A DNA stretch of 64,000 bases from Bilabrum cf. latius (Eukaryota > Bigyra: Bicosoecida > Bigyra > Bicosoecida), in the NCBI GenBank assembly GCA_965178125.1, contig OZ237764.1, forward strand, positions 620,001-684,000, given 5' to 3'. Positions 43,993 to 54,107 of this stretch are shown one piece after another. A program made the position numbers and the translations under genes. The stretch's first letter is position 1; the number at the start of each line of letters is the position of its first letter. Under the pieces are notes generated by a model. The model saw nothing but the letters and a program-made list of their open reading frames with translations. It was not told the DNA's origin and made no database searches.

Positions 43993-45249
43993 TTAATCAT
44001 ACGCAAACATTTTCCAAGCCTACTTAAGTGCTGTCTTCTTGGATATTCCTTTTCCTCTTAAAATGGACGCCATTTTCATAACTCTTGAACGTTTTGTTTC
44101 ACACTGACATTGACCTCCAAATATTTCCAGATACATACCCGATACTGGGTCATTCGTATGCGAATGGATTTCTTTCATAATTGGTCTTCCAACTGTTTTA
44201 GTTGCTAAATCCCAACCTTCCTTAAAATCTTGTCCAAAATCCCTTTCTGTGTTCTACTTATGCTTTTCCTAATTTTTTCTTAAAGCGTTTCTTACATCTT
44301 CCGGTAAATCATCTAAACCTCTCCCGAACCATTTGGAAAAATACCCAGCCACATCAGTAGCAGCATTAGCCACTCTCTTAGTAAATCCCGATACGTTCTT
44401 AGCAATACTCTCTACATCCTACATAATAAATTGGTTTAAGGGTGGTGTCAAAAACCCATTTGTGCGTAGAACATCCTAAATGAACTTTTGACAATTCAAC
44501 GAGAAAGCACGATACTAATAAAAATTGTATTCTCCTATTTTCTGTAAAGTGGTTTCATATAATTCCCTTACTGTTTTCTAAGGTTTTCCATTAATATTTA
44601 CTTCCATAGTTTGTGTTTTCTTGTTGGTGGAAAATCTTGAGGACAAATTAACCCTCTCATTCTTCTCAAGATAAATCTTTTTTCCACCTCCAAGGTTCAA
44701 CTCTAAGGCTAAGTGAAAAAAATCATTATATCCGTGTTTATTTTTTAACTTTTTCATTTTTCCAAGGGTAATCCAGTTAAGCAACCGATTAATCGCGCCA
44801 CTAATGGGGGTTCTAATTACTTTCATAGCTATAATTGTTCTATCCCCGTATTGCTGTAGTGTTCTCTGGACTTCGTTTGAATTCCCATACACTACTCCAC
44901 CCTTAAGCTGTTGCGCCAGCTAACTGCGCCGAGAGGGGGTGCTTCGCAAACCATCTTTTAAATACTAATGAAGTGTGTTGGATTGTGTGGATTTCTTCTA
45001 GGATTTCTTTTTTGGTTTTCCTTTTGTTCCCACACCATCTTTAAGCTGTTGCGCCAGCTAACTGCGCCGAGAGGGGGTGCTTCGCACACCATCTTCAAAC
45101 TTAATTGCTTTTTCAAGGGCTTCTTTAGAATAAGGATGTTCACTTTTCCATGTCCTTGTTGTTTTACTCTTTGGTTCTTTGACACTAATGTACGTCTTAA
45201 CAAAACCAGAATTCATTTTTCCGCCACTAAGTGTATAAAAACTATCCAT
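43993..45249 (-). CDS. Virion protein with NlpC/P60-like papain fold domain (element 2)
   Basis: The 418-residue protein has a C-terminal-half domain with DFFHLALELNLGGGKKIYLE (candidate His), then KNERVNL, then YQYRAFSLNCQKFIQDVL (candidate Cys), the pattern of permuted NlpC/P60 or LRAT-like hydrolases seen in large DNA virus proteins. The N-terminus contains LSGGK, a possible adenain site. Two in-frame copies of an 18-codon G+C-rich segment (45041-45094 and 44903-44956) lie between the two parts. The end carries MKMASILRGKGISKKTALKQ. The enzyme type is uncertain; amidase, acyltransferase or protease are possible. TAGs within the duplicated segment are read as Gln and keep the frame open. 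Confidence 0.6.
44903..44956. repeat. 54 bp in-frame G+C-rich repeat, copy 1
   Basis: TTAAGCTGTTGCGCCAGCTA and the following 34 bases recur at 45041-45094 with one or two changes. On the minus strand each encodes GLRSTPSRRSQLAQQL-type sequence, with TAG at the Gln. The spacing of 138 bp is a whole number of codons. The G+C content is well above the virus average, so it may come from outside. Confidence 0.8.
45041..45094. repeat. 54 bp in-frame G+C-rich repeat, copy 2
   Basis: Partner of 44903-44956. It encodes GVRSTPSRRSQLAQQL on the minus strand in the same reading frame of the 418-residue protein. Confidence 0.8.
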
Positions 45250-45274
45250 TTAGTATAGGCTTGTATTAAAAAAC

Positions 45275-45892
45275 TCATAGACGACTTCCAAGACCGAAGG
45301 TTTTCCGGACGAATTCCTCCAGTTGCTAAAAGGATGAATAGACACAGTACTAACTCTAATGTAATCCAGCGATTAAATTCGTTCTTGAGCGTTCTACAGA
45401 CAATAAGTCCCCCGATTTTTTCCCTTCACGGATTTCCTCAAAAAGACTGTGAGAAGGCACACACACAAAAATTGAACTTTCCTTAAATAAATCTTTCGCT
45501 AATTCCAACGAACCAACCATAACAATTAAACGCCTGGATTTCTTTGTGAGCCAATCCGCTTTAATTTTTTCATACACTAATCTTGACTAAGAGTAATAAA
45601 AGAGACGGTGGGTGCTTTCATCACCATCAATTAGCATTTTCTCCATTTTCTATTTTTCCTACCCTGAAATCTAACCATTTACGCATTCATCTAAGTCAAT
45701 GACCAAAGTGTCTTTATCAACACTTTCTATAGAGCGACACAAAGTAGTTTTCCCAGAGCCTTTTGGAACAACCACGCAGGATTTCTGTTTCTAAGTTCCG
45801 TCTTTCGTCCACCAAGAATATAGACACCGACTACCAGAATACATTAAAGGAGCCAAAGTCCCAGCAACCATTACAGCAGATGATACTGACAT
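45275..45892 (-). CDS. P-loop protein of 205 residues (element 2)
   Basis: It starts MSVSSAVMVAGTLAPLMYSG with a hydrophobic N-terminus. Walker A-like CVVVPKGSGKTTLCRSIE and Walker B LVIDLDECVN follow, then a helical C-terminus with SRRLIVMVGSLELAKDLF. It is the counterpart of 35208-35825, with identical length. The family's first Gly of the Walker A is replaced, so nucleotide binding is likely but not certain. TAGs near the C-terminus are read as Gln. It lies between the capsid gene and the NlpC/P60-like gene. Confidence 0.68.
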
Positions 45893-45947
45893 TGTTTTGA
45901 TATACTATATACCAAGACAAATATTTATTGGTTTACCCTTTTCATAC

Positions 45948-47714
45948 TCAAGCTTGGAGCATAGCGAGTAATTGATTGCGAGAGAGAGATTTACCACCTG
46001 TTAATCCAGAACCCAACTTGGCACCTGTTAAGCCCTTGCCTTTCTTGGTAGTTTTTCGGGGTTTCCTTTGGCGTCCCATACCAGCCATTTCACCCACCAT
46101 TTTAGCGGTGTCAAATACCTACTTACCATCCTTTAATACTTTTTTGAGATTGCCTTTCTTTACCCAATCAGCGGTTTTGTGTGCGAACTTTTTTAAGGCG
46201 TGTCTAATCTTTTTCCCAAGACCGCGACCGTGTAGTCCTGATAATTGACTTTCATATACTACGGGTAGTTTAGAGGCGGAAAGAACATCTGCCCGTGAGA
46301 TGACACCCTGCTAATACTCAATCTTAGAACCATCAATCACATTCATTACTCCTTCGTACAATCCCACAACCACACACTACACATTTTGGTAATCTACAAC
46401 ATCATTATTCTTCACTCGTAGGGTGATAGACAATTGGTTAGAGCCGTTGCTTCCATTTGTCTAATCTACATCTAGGCTCAAATCCTTGGCGGGGTCGATG
46501 GAGAGAATTGCGCCTGATAGCACCCTATCCCCGAATTTACGCATAGCCCATTCCGCGTATTGCTATTCAAGTCCATTGCTTCTGGATAAGTCCCATAGCT
46601 ACTGAGGTGAAGCATCTGCGAGTAATCCACTTTGGTTATTCATCTCAATAGATATTCCCTCAATTCCAAGGAATGTGTTTCCCTAATCTACTGAGACGCT
46701 GGTAGGTGAGCGACGGGCAAACACAAATAGACGAGATGGAACTGAATTGCTAAGTTTAATATTGTTGTTCGTAAGAGTTGCTGTTGTTCCTGCGCTGATT
46801 GTTGCACCATAGCTTTGAGTATATGAAGTCATTTCAAAAATATCATAGGATACCTGTTTTGGAAGGACAAACCCTGTTTTAGGGGTAATCTATTCAAGGT
46901 ATAAATAGGGGTTCTGGACATCTACCGACTAAACGGTAGCAGTTAAGTCCTATTGTGGAATACGAGACCACACGGTTCTACTCAGTTGCGACCAATTGAT
47001 ATCCAAGGAAAGAGTTTCTAAACCGAAAATGGCTGGTTGTTCCTATTTACTTTCGTAATGGAAAGGTGGGCAAAGAACCGCCTCAGTACATTCAAAGACA
47101 AGAACACGATTTTGCGTTTGACCTGCGGGCACTGGAGTGTTATCCATTTGAACCAAGTTATAAAATCCACTTCCTCTTGCGGGTTGGTCCTAAAGCACGT
47201 CCTCATACGAAGCAAGAGCGTTATTTGTAGCCTAACTCATCATCGCGTATGAAGGCACATTGTCGCGTCTATACACACTATCAAGGCAATTCACACGATG
47301 AACATCATCATCTAAACAATGGGACACTACGTCCATTATTTCCGCGTTATTCTAAGTAAAGCGAATGTTATTGATACCAACTGTCTGTGTTGCAATGGAG
47401 CGATTAAGTGGATATGAGCGTGGAGCATCGTAATCTGGTGTAAATGGTACGAGAGCACCTGCGGTTTGATTATTCACGGAAAAGGTAATGGAAAAACGGC
47501 AAGACACGTATGCGCGGCGGCATAAACCTACACCTGAAGGCATACTAATATTCCAATTCACACCTGAATTATAATTACCGGCTGAACCAGATGGAGCGTA
47601 TCTGCGAAACGTTCGGTTCTCATAACCTTCTTGAACTTCATAAGGCTTTGGTTGTACGTCTAATGTTGCGGGAGATACTTTGACTGGCTGAAGGGCAAAT
47701 GTATTCAATGACAT
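45948..47714 (-). CDS. Major capsid protein (double jelly-roll type, element 2)
   Basis: The 588-residue protein starts MSLNTFALQPVKVSPATLDV. The body is beta-rich (RRAYVSCRFSITFSVNNQTA, RVLVFECTEAVLC, SRLFVFARRSPTSVS). From about residue 490 a basic tail begins after SGLHGRGLGKKIRHALKKF and ends GLTGGKSLSRNQLLAMLQA. The plan mirrors element 1 at 26755-28644. LHGRG and LTGGK fit adenain-type cleavage sites. As the main shell protein it should form hexameric capsomers. Several TAGs are sense. The fold is inferred from size, context and composition. Confidence 0.75.
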
Positions 47715-47792
47715 TTTTGTTTTCCTTGTATATTATATACAACGAATAAAATTCTATGGGGTCGCGTCCCCATCCGACGAATTATCATTTTT

Positions 47793-48908
47793 TCAAAGTC
47801 CTTTCCGTTTCTTAAATAAAAACTTCACACTCACACTTCCGTGGCGTAAATAAAGAGGTCTTAGATTTGAATAATTGTCTTTCCAATATAGATTAAACTA
47901 AATCCTATCTACTGAATGTGTATCTAAAAAATCAATTTCGTGGAGAATATGGGGCTGGTATTGAAGAACCTGCTAATTAACTGTTTCAGTATCATCTAAT
48001 ACACAATCCATATCCACTAATAAACTCTCGGTCCCTGAACCTGAATTTTGAACTGTATTAGTGGATTGTCCATAGGCGGATTTCTAGGATATTGCCTCAC
48101 TCCTCACTGGAAGACTTGAAGATGTGAAAACTATTCCGCGAAAAATCTAAAACTACACTAAACTCCCTCGTTCCTAGGTCATCATTAATCTGTAGTCTCC
48201 CGTTGGGTTTCCCTCGAAGTATGCCTAAGGTTCATATTTTCCAACAGAAGAGCCATCATCGAATAAAACATTGGTTCCTAGGGTTTTGAATAGAATACTG
48301 GCGTATAAGTCGTCATCTTGGATATCCATTCGTTCCATAGGAAAACCCGTCATCAGTTCGTTAAGGGCTTCATTCAACACTAATTTAAATTTCTGTCCTG
48401 AGTTTTCCTCGTCGTAATCGGGGTTTGCTACTAAACTGAACTTTCCATCTTTAAAGAGTAAAACCGGAACTGATGTAATATCCGCTGATAAAGCATTCTA
48501 TATGGTTTCGTTGAATAAATCAACAAAATGCTACACGGAATACATATAATAATAAGGAACAAACTACATAGGATTGGAAAAAGATGGTTGGTTTTCCCCT
48601 GTTAACTAGGGTCTCCACTGAATGCTTGAGGTCCACAAACTTACTCCGTCTTCATCTGTAATGCTTATTCTATACACCGTTTGATTAGGATTTGAAGATG
48701 GATTTTTCACTTTATCGGTTTCTATGTGTGGAACCCATAAAGGTATTGAATTGGTGCTTATGGAAAACCGGAATACTGACATCGTATAATCACCAACATC
48801 CTTATCTAATAATGGCTACTTGCGGGTTTCGCTATAGGTCGCTGGTTGGAAAGTATCTTCGTTATTTCGTATGTTTGCGGTAATGTAAAATCGGTCTGGA
48901 GAACTCAT
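47793..48908 (-). CDS. Minor capsid (penton, single jelly-roll type) protein (element 2)
   Basis: The 371-residue protein starts MSSPDRFYITANIRNNEDTF. The N-terminal block (PATYSETRKQPLLDKDVGDY, then SIPLWVPHIETD) matches element 1 at 28716-29669. It is beta-rich, with a short basic C-terminus (FLFKKRKGL). It probably forms the vertex capsomers. The start lies directly after a TCTATAGTAAA motif. The gene is between the major capsid and fibre-like genes. Confidence 0.7.
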
Positions 48909-48964
48909 TTTACTATAGACGTTTATAATTATGGGGTGGGTTTGATTACTTTTCTAAAGTATAA

Positions 48965-49456
48965 TTAAGATGGTGTAATAAGTGAACCTGACACTAAGGA
49001 TTTCCAACTAGATGTAGAAGAACTGCCAATCGCCACATAGACATCGTTGTCGCTTCCATTATACACTAAAGCGCCCTTGAACTTTCGCTCTGCTGACGTA
49101 TTAATAGGGGTAGAAGCGTCAGCCAATGTAGCTCCAGCAACCTCACTCAGCCCAACAACACCCTCTTGAGAAGTCTTGAATGAACCAACTAGTGAAATAT
49201 CGCATCTTTCTCCTTCTTCGCTCATACTGAACTGACAACCAGCAGACGCTCCGTTTTTTCCAAACCGTAGAACAGTTTCACCCCACTCCATATAAGGCTC
49301 TCCGTCTTTGAATTCAATACTTGGATTGCCTATGACTGCTCCCGTAGAGTTAGTAATTGCGGACACTTTAATTGCGTCGCTACTCACAACATTACACGTA
49401 ATAGTTTGAGACATAAGGTCTAGACTGTTCTTAGATAGAAGATTTGAGACTGACAT
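48965..49456 (-). CDS. Fibre-like virion surface protein (element 2)
   Basis: The 163-residue protein starts MSVSNLLSKNSLDLMSQTIT. The centre (MEWGETVLRFGKNGASAGCQ, CDISLVGSF) aligns with the element 1 protein at 20601-21122. The C-terminal half is beta-rich and Ser/Thr-rich (KGALVYNGSDNDVYVAIGSS). Position beside the penton gene suggests a vertex fibre or decoration protein. The start follows GATATACTATAAA. Confidence 0.6.
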   Translation of the reverse strand: MSVSNLLSKNSLDLMSQTITCNVVSSDAIKVSAITNSTGAVIGNPSIEFKDGEPYMEWGETVLRFGKNGASAGCQFSMSEEGERCDISLVGSFKTSQEGVVGLSEVAGATLADASTPINTSAERKFKGALVYNGSDNDVYVAIGSSSTSSWKSLVSGSLITPS

Positions 49457-49521
49457 TTTATAGTATATCCACAGATATAATTTTTATCAGGTTGCCAAAA
49501 GATGTATATAAGAGGTTTTGG

Positions 49522-50703
49522 TCAATCTTTTCCTAAAAGATGTAATAGTTCCATAGCAACCTAATGATGAATATTTTTAGTGCTTCCTTTTACTTTCTTG
49601 GCTACATTCATTGCTGTATCATAGATAATTCTTTTTCCACCTGTTAATCCTTTCCCCTTTTTTGGTTTTCCACTTTCTCCTACAGTCATTGCGCGTGATG
49701 GTGGGTCTTCTAAATCAGGCTACTACATTCCATAGGGCGGACTAAACCCCGTAAATCGCTACACAGGTCTAGTAGCACGTTTTCCAATTCCCTGCTCAAT
49801 TTCCATCCTACTCGGCATATCATAGTACTCACCAGTTTCTGGGTCCCACGCCCCCGGAGTGCTTCCTTGCGGTAGTGGTCTTTCATTGCTCGCTGCGGCT
49901 AATATGGCATCTAAGTCTTTTGATGTTTTTGACGCATTACTACTTGAACCCTCTTGAAAATGCTAAAACATATTTGTCTGCCCCTGTGATGTTCTTTGTG
50001 AGAAATTCTTTCCCTATTCTAAATCCCACGCTATTCGTTGTTTTTCAGTTAAGGGTCTGTCTTGTTGTATTCTTTCTCTGGCTCTTTCCAATAACTATTT
50101 ATACGCACCCGAAGACCTTTTTGGAAGCTGTACTTGTGTTGGAGCGGAAAACGTGTTTCTTCTTGTTGTTCGAGCAGGTGTTTGTAAAGATGTTGGCTAC
50201 TAATCAATTCCCAACATTCCCTACGGTATTCGTTGTCCGGATGCCTCCTATATAACTTTCCCTAATTCTAAGAGTTGTTTTCTATCCTCAGCTGGAACTC
50301 TCTGCAGTCCTTCGTATCCTTTCCTTTGAAACCTCTCTATGTTAACGTATTGACGGGCGAGTTGTTGCTTCATTTGTGGAGACATATTGATATTACCAAC
50401 AAAATCCTTCAATGCTTTCACTGCTGGACTTACATTTTTACCCTCAATAATACCTTTCATTATACCAGATATTGACTTAGATATGATTTCCTCGTTGCTT
50501 TGGTCTGCCTATTTTCTCTACGCTGGAGTTCCATACCTTCCACTTTCTTTTAATCGTTCAATTTTTGCCCTTTTCCTTATAAAATCACTATATTCTGTTT
50601 CTAAATCTACGTCGTCTCTTGCCTATAAATCTAACATTTTAGCATTGTCCAGTTCCCTCTCTAGGGCTTGCTGAATAAGAGCATTCACTTTAGCAGTTTT
50701 CAT
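49522..50703 (-). CDS. Long helical/disordered virion-type protein (element 2)
   Basis: The 393-residue protein starts MKTAKVNALIQQALERELDN. It has coiled-coil segments (FIRKRAKIERLKESGRYG; QMKQQLARQYVNIERFQRKG), a Gln/Ser/Pro-rich disordered middle, and KPKKGKGLTGGKRIIYDT near the end, the same tail phrase as in the major capsid protein. Eight or so TAGs are sense. It is the likely counterpart of the 689-residue protein of element 1 and a candidate substrate of the viral protease. Confidence 0.55.
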
Positions 50704-50763
50704 TTACTATAAGCTTTTATAAAAAGCTTGGCCAAAAAATAAATTATGTTCATGTATAGTATA

Positions 50764-51003
50764 ATGGATATTGATAAGTGGATTATATAGAGAACCAAAC
50801 AACTCGCGCTATAGAAAGAACAAGACGCTTTAAATAGAGTTAAAAACAAACATATTAAAGTTGGAAAAGGCCGTAGTAAGCCTAAGCGGAAAGTGAGCGC
50901 CAAAATGAAACGCCGCAATAAACTTGTAAAAATGGTGATGTAGTAGACTGGTATGAGTTTACCTCAAGCAAGTCGGTATATACGAGAATAGAATATTATT
51001 TAA
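50764..51003 (+). CDS. Small basic protein (element 2)
   Basis: The 79-residue protein reads MDIDKWIIQRTKQLALQKEQ, then a Lys/Arg-rich stretch (KVGKGRSKPKRKVSAKMKRR) and the motif NKLVKMVMQQTGMSLPQASR, ending at TAA. It matches the C-terminal half of the element 1 protein at 32626-33015. Likely DNA-binding core or virion protein. The start follows GTATAGTATA. Confidence 0.6.
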
Positions 51004-51032
51004 AGAAACTTTTAGAAAAAGTTTGACCAAAA

Positions 51033-51935
51033 TTACATAAGGTAAGCCTACTTTTCTCCTAATAAATACCTCGGGTAATTCCTGTGGACACATACCCACC
51101 TAGAAGGCATTTTTAAGACTTTAGAGATTTCTTGTTTCTCAAGTCCTATATAATTTTTTAGTAAATACCTTAGAGAATGTGCGGAAGAACACTAAGGGAA
51201 TATAACGAACTTATGACTTTCCGCAAGAATAATTCGGGTACTTTTATAGTTGGTAGATAAATGACTTGTGATTAATACAGAAGTATTTGAATGTCTTCCA
51301 ACCTATAATATTTCATCCTGTAAATGATTGAGGGCTTCCCTTAACTTCTTATCTTTGATTGTATCAATATCATCCAAGATTACTAAGGCGTCCCTTAATT
51401 CCTAATGAATATCAATCGGGTTCTCCACCAGTTCCTCATTTAAAATAATCCTTTTCAGTCCTTTCACTTCATCTAAGACTTTATCCTACTATACTCGTGA
51501 AAATAAAATAATTCTCCTGTTTGGAAACATTCTATGATAATTCTTAGCATACTTGGAAACCCAAGTAGACTTCCCAGCACCTGATGGTGCGGTGATATAT
51601 ATTACCTCTCTTCCGTTTAAATTTGGTAATGATTGGAATTCACCCTATTTTAATGTAATCTCTTTATGTTTCTTTTCCTATGCTTTTTCATACAAGTATT
51701 TGATGTCTTCGTCTAGGGGTTCGACCTGTTTGATTAAGTGTCGTGCTAATAAATCCATTTTCCTCTGCGGAAATCGTTTCCCTGTAAGTGATGATACTTG
51801 AAAATCCTAAAATGACATACTATCATCTCCAAATTGGTTGTCTGTGTTTTCCGCCGTGTATAAAATACGTTTTCCGTGAGTGTCATATGCGATGGGTGTT
51901 GATTTTGTAGTTTCCTTCCAAGAAAAATGAGCCAT
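51033..51935 (-). CDS. Genome-packaging ATPase, A32/FtsK-HerA type (element 2)
   Basis: The 300-residue protein has Walker A YITAPSGAGKSTWVSKYA at about residue 110, Walker B DALVILDDIDTI and VGRHSNTSVLITSH (sensor region). It starts MAHFSWKETTKSTPIAYDTH. It pumps viral DNA into capsids. It has the expected length for polinton ATPases and is equivalent to element 1 at 30590-31660. TAGs are sense in several places. Confidence 0.88.
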
Positions 51936-52124
51936 TTTAGTGTATTTACTATATGTTTTTATTTTTTCTAAAGTGTTTTGTCTTTTTGTTGAAAACTTAT
52001 TTTGAATGATTGTCTTTTATGCTATCCACAAATTCCAAAACGGATTTTGTAGAAATACTTCTACGCTTAAATAGTGGTTAAGAGAATTCATCTCCCCCAA
52101 TATATGTTTCTATAATAAATATAT

Positions 52125-52661
52125 ATGGATTATGCTCTTAGCGATAGTGATATTCGTGTTCTCCTCCAAACTCCACCAAATATTAAGGGGTTTCTTCCTA
52201 CGTCGGTAAACATCGTTCCATATACAGAATTAGGATAGTACAATAGTATTGATGGATTATTTAGTCGTTGTAATTGTTGTATCATTCTATACCAAGAAGA
52301 AATAAATTCTGGACACTGGGTGTGCTTATTTAAGCGTAATAAAACAATATACTTCTTTGACAGTTATGGAATTCGTCCTGATAGGCAATAGCACACAATG
52401 AGTGAAAGCGTGCGGAAACGTTTTTATGAAGACCCTGAGTTAATATATTTAATGTATCATTCTCCGTATAAGATTGACTATAACCCATATTAGTTTTAGG
52501 CGGATGGAATGGATATAGCAACCTGCGGGAGACATTGTATAGTTCGTCTTTGGAATAGGGGAAAAAACGCTGATTAGTATAAAAAGTGGGTGGATAAGGT
52601 TTGTAAGAAACATACATTAAATCCTGATGAATTAGTGTATTTATTGACGTGTCATTTATGA
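52125..52661 (+). CDS. Adenain-like capsid maturation cysteine protease (element 2)
   Basis: The 178-residue protein has His in NSGHWVCLFKRN, Asp in TIYFFDSYGIRPD and Cys in MDIATCGRHCIVR, the Ulp1/adenovirus protease triad. Gln nine residues before the Cys is TAG (52497-52499), as in element 1. It should cleave virion precursors at LxGG-type sites seen in this element. It overlaps the opposite-strand gene end by 6 bp. Confidence 0.87.
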
Positions 52662-52940
52662 ACTCCAAAGGTAAAAATGTGAGAAGAACTTTGGGGTTCT
52701 TGGTTTTACTTCGATACCGTGTCGTTTGAAGTATCTAAATTGGCGGTCCGTATCTAAATGATTTAAATGGCTGTAATACCCTATTCTATCGTAAAATTGC
52801 TAATACCGCCTATCACCAAACGATGTAATATATTCATCATTTTCGTCAAAAACATCATACTTCTTATTCTTGCGTCTTGAGGGTGCTTTAAATAGAAAAT
52901 TCTCAACAACCTTTTCAAAATCGTAGGTATGTAGCTTCAT
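52656..52940 (-). CDS. Protein of unknown function, 94 residues (element 2)
   Basis: It starts MKLHTYDFEKVVENFLFKAP and is rich in Tyr, Phe and Arg (RRYQQFYDRIGYYSHLNHLD). It overlaps the end of the protease gene by 6 bp on the other strand. The start follows ACTATACTATAAAG. I do not recognise it; one TAG is read as Gln. Confidence 0.5.
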
Positions 52941-52971
52941 AAGTACTTTATAGTATAGTCTTCTACTTATA

Positions 52972-53085
52972 TCAAAGCCCGAGCTTCTTGTATTCCTTTA
53001 GTTTTTCGTGTAATTTTTTCCAAATACGTGGATTAATTTGCTTGACAATATGCTCTATCATCAACTCCTTTAAAAATGGGTTCAT
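52972..53085 (-). CDS. Small protein, 37 residues (element 2)
   Basis: A short helical peptide starting MNPFLKELMIEHIVKQINPR and ending KEYKKLGL at TGA. The TATAGTA motif stands right before its start codon, which is the main reason to call it a gene. It is the last gene before the right TIR. Confidence 0.4.
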   Translation of the reverse strand: MNPFLKELMIEHIVKQINPRIWKKLHEKLKEYKKLGL

Positions 53086-53132
53086 TTACTATAGTGATAT
53101 AGAATGGTCTTAATTATCATCTCTTGGGAAAT

Positions 53133-53498
53133 CCAATCTTTGAAAAAGATATCAAAAGAGCGGAGGGCAAAGCCCGAGCATCTTGGAAAATTAATTTTAA
53201 TATTTCTTTGTATCCTATATTGTCAAAATTTTTCAATCAATTTTTGTGTTTTTAATTGGAAAACAATTATAATTTGTTTTTTATTTTCCTTTTAATTTTT
53301 ATGGTGGCATCATAGGAATTACAACATTTAATTTTAATCTTTGAAAAAGATATCAAAAGAGCGGAGGGCAAAGCCCGAGCATCTTGGGAACTTAATTTAT
53401 TTTTTCTAAGTCTCTTATAATTGACCTGTAAAATCTCTCAATTTTAATCTTTGAAAAAGATATCAAAAGAGCGGAGGGCAAAGCCCGAGCATCTTGGG
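53133..53498. repeat. Three inverted copies of the 54 bp mini-repeat
   Basis: Copies at 53133-53186, 53337-53387 and 53447-53498 each read AATCTTTGAAAAAGATATCA, then a G+C-rich part with GGGCAAAGCCC, then ATCTTGG. The spacers differ. A fourth copy is in the left TIR at 38070-38123 in the opposite direction. Confidence 0.8.
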
Positions 53499-54107
53499 GG
53501 ACTTTTCCAAAGGGACTTAAAATACGTTTTCGTTTTCCTTATAATGTATCATCTCTTGGGTAATCGGTTTGGTTGCTTCGGAGAACAATTTAGTCGCTTG
53601 GGAAATCCTTGGGAAATCCTTGGGAAATCCTTGGTCGGTTCATCGGTCGGTTCATCGGTCGGTTTATCGGTTTGTCGCTTGGGAACATACCTCGGTCTCT
53701 TGATAAAATACCTTGTTCTCTTGGGGAAATCCTCGGTTGGTCTCTTGGTCTCTTGGGAATTCATCCTTCCGTTCCTACAGCAAACACAGAGATATTTTGG
53801 ACACTTGGTTAATTTCTTCATTTTTTCCTACTTTACTAAAACATCTCTGTCTTTGCTGTTAGAGTTTATAAGGGGGTTAAATATTAGAATTCTTCAATTT
53901 ACCCCTACTTCGTAGGAGTAAATTTTATATCTGAAAATGGGTACATAGAGGGGTTCTATAGGGGTTCTTGGGGAACCCCCTGTGAAATCATTTAGGTTTA
54001 TAGGGGAAACACTTGAGTTGCTAAATATGCCTTTAAAGGAGGGGCGAGCGTAGCGTAGCCCTCGTCCTAAACGCTTGGTGTACCTACCACCACCTGTTGT
54101 CCCCCCC
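53187..54107. repeat. Element 2 right terminal inverted repeat with mini-repeat insertions
   Basis: This is the inverted partner of 37597-38300, ending in a C-run. The inner part is interrupted by two mini-repeats (53337-53387, 53447-53498), so it is longer than the left one; a third mini-repeat lies at 53133-53186 just inside. The outer about 480 bp matches the left end closely. The ORF at 53549-53821 (minus) is the mirror copy of the left TIR ORF. Confidence 0.85.

Larger units (their letters stand above)
37597..54107. mobile_element. Element 2: second Polinton-type virus nested in element 1
   Basis: The 16,511 bp element is bounded by inverted repeats that start in a run of eight G (seven C at the other end) followed by ACAACAGGTGGTGG. 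It has 16 genes, among them integrase, SF3 helicase, OTU-PolB, packaging ATPase, protease, major capsid and penton. TAG is sense throughout and all main frames are intact. It differs strongly in sequence from element 1 even for shared genes, so it is not a duplication but a distinct virus lineage that used element 1 as a landing site. Confidence 0.92.

Noticed and set aside
53133-53498. CRISPR-like array (three similar short repeats with spacers)
   Set aside because: Only three copies with uneven spacers (about 150 and 60 bp), a fourth in the other TIR, and a eukaryotic host. It is a dispersed mini-repeat.
37597-54107. Element 2 as a tandem or segmental duplicate of element 1
   Set aside because: TIR sequences, integrase, polymerase and helicase differ, and shared genes are only distantly similar. 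Target duplication at its ends shows independent integration.
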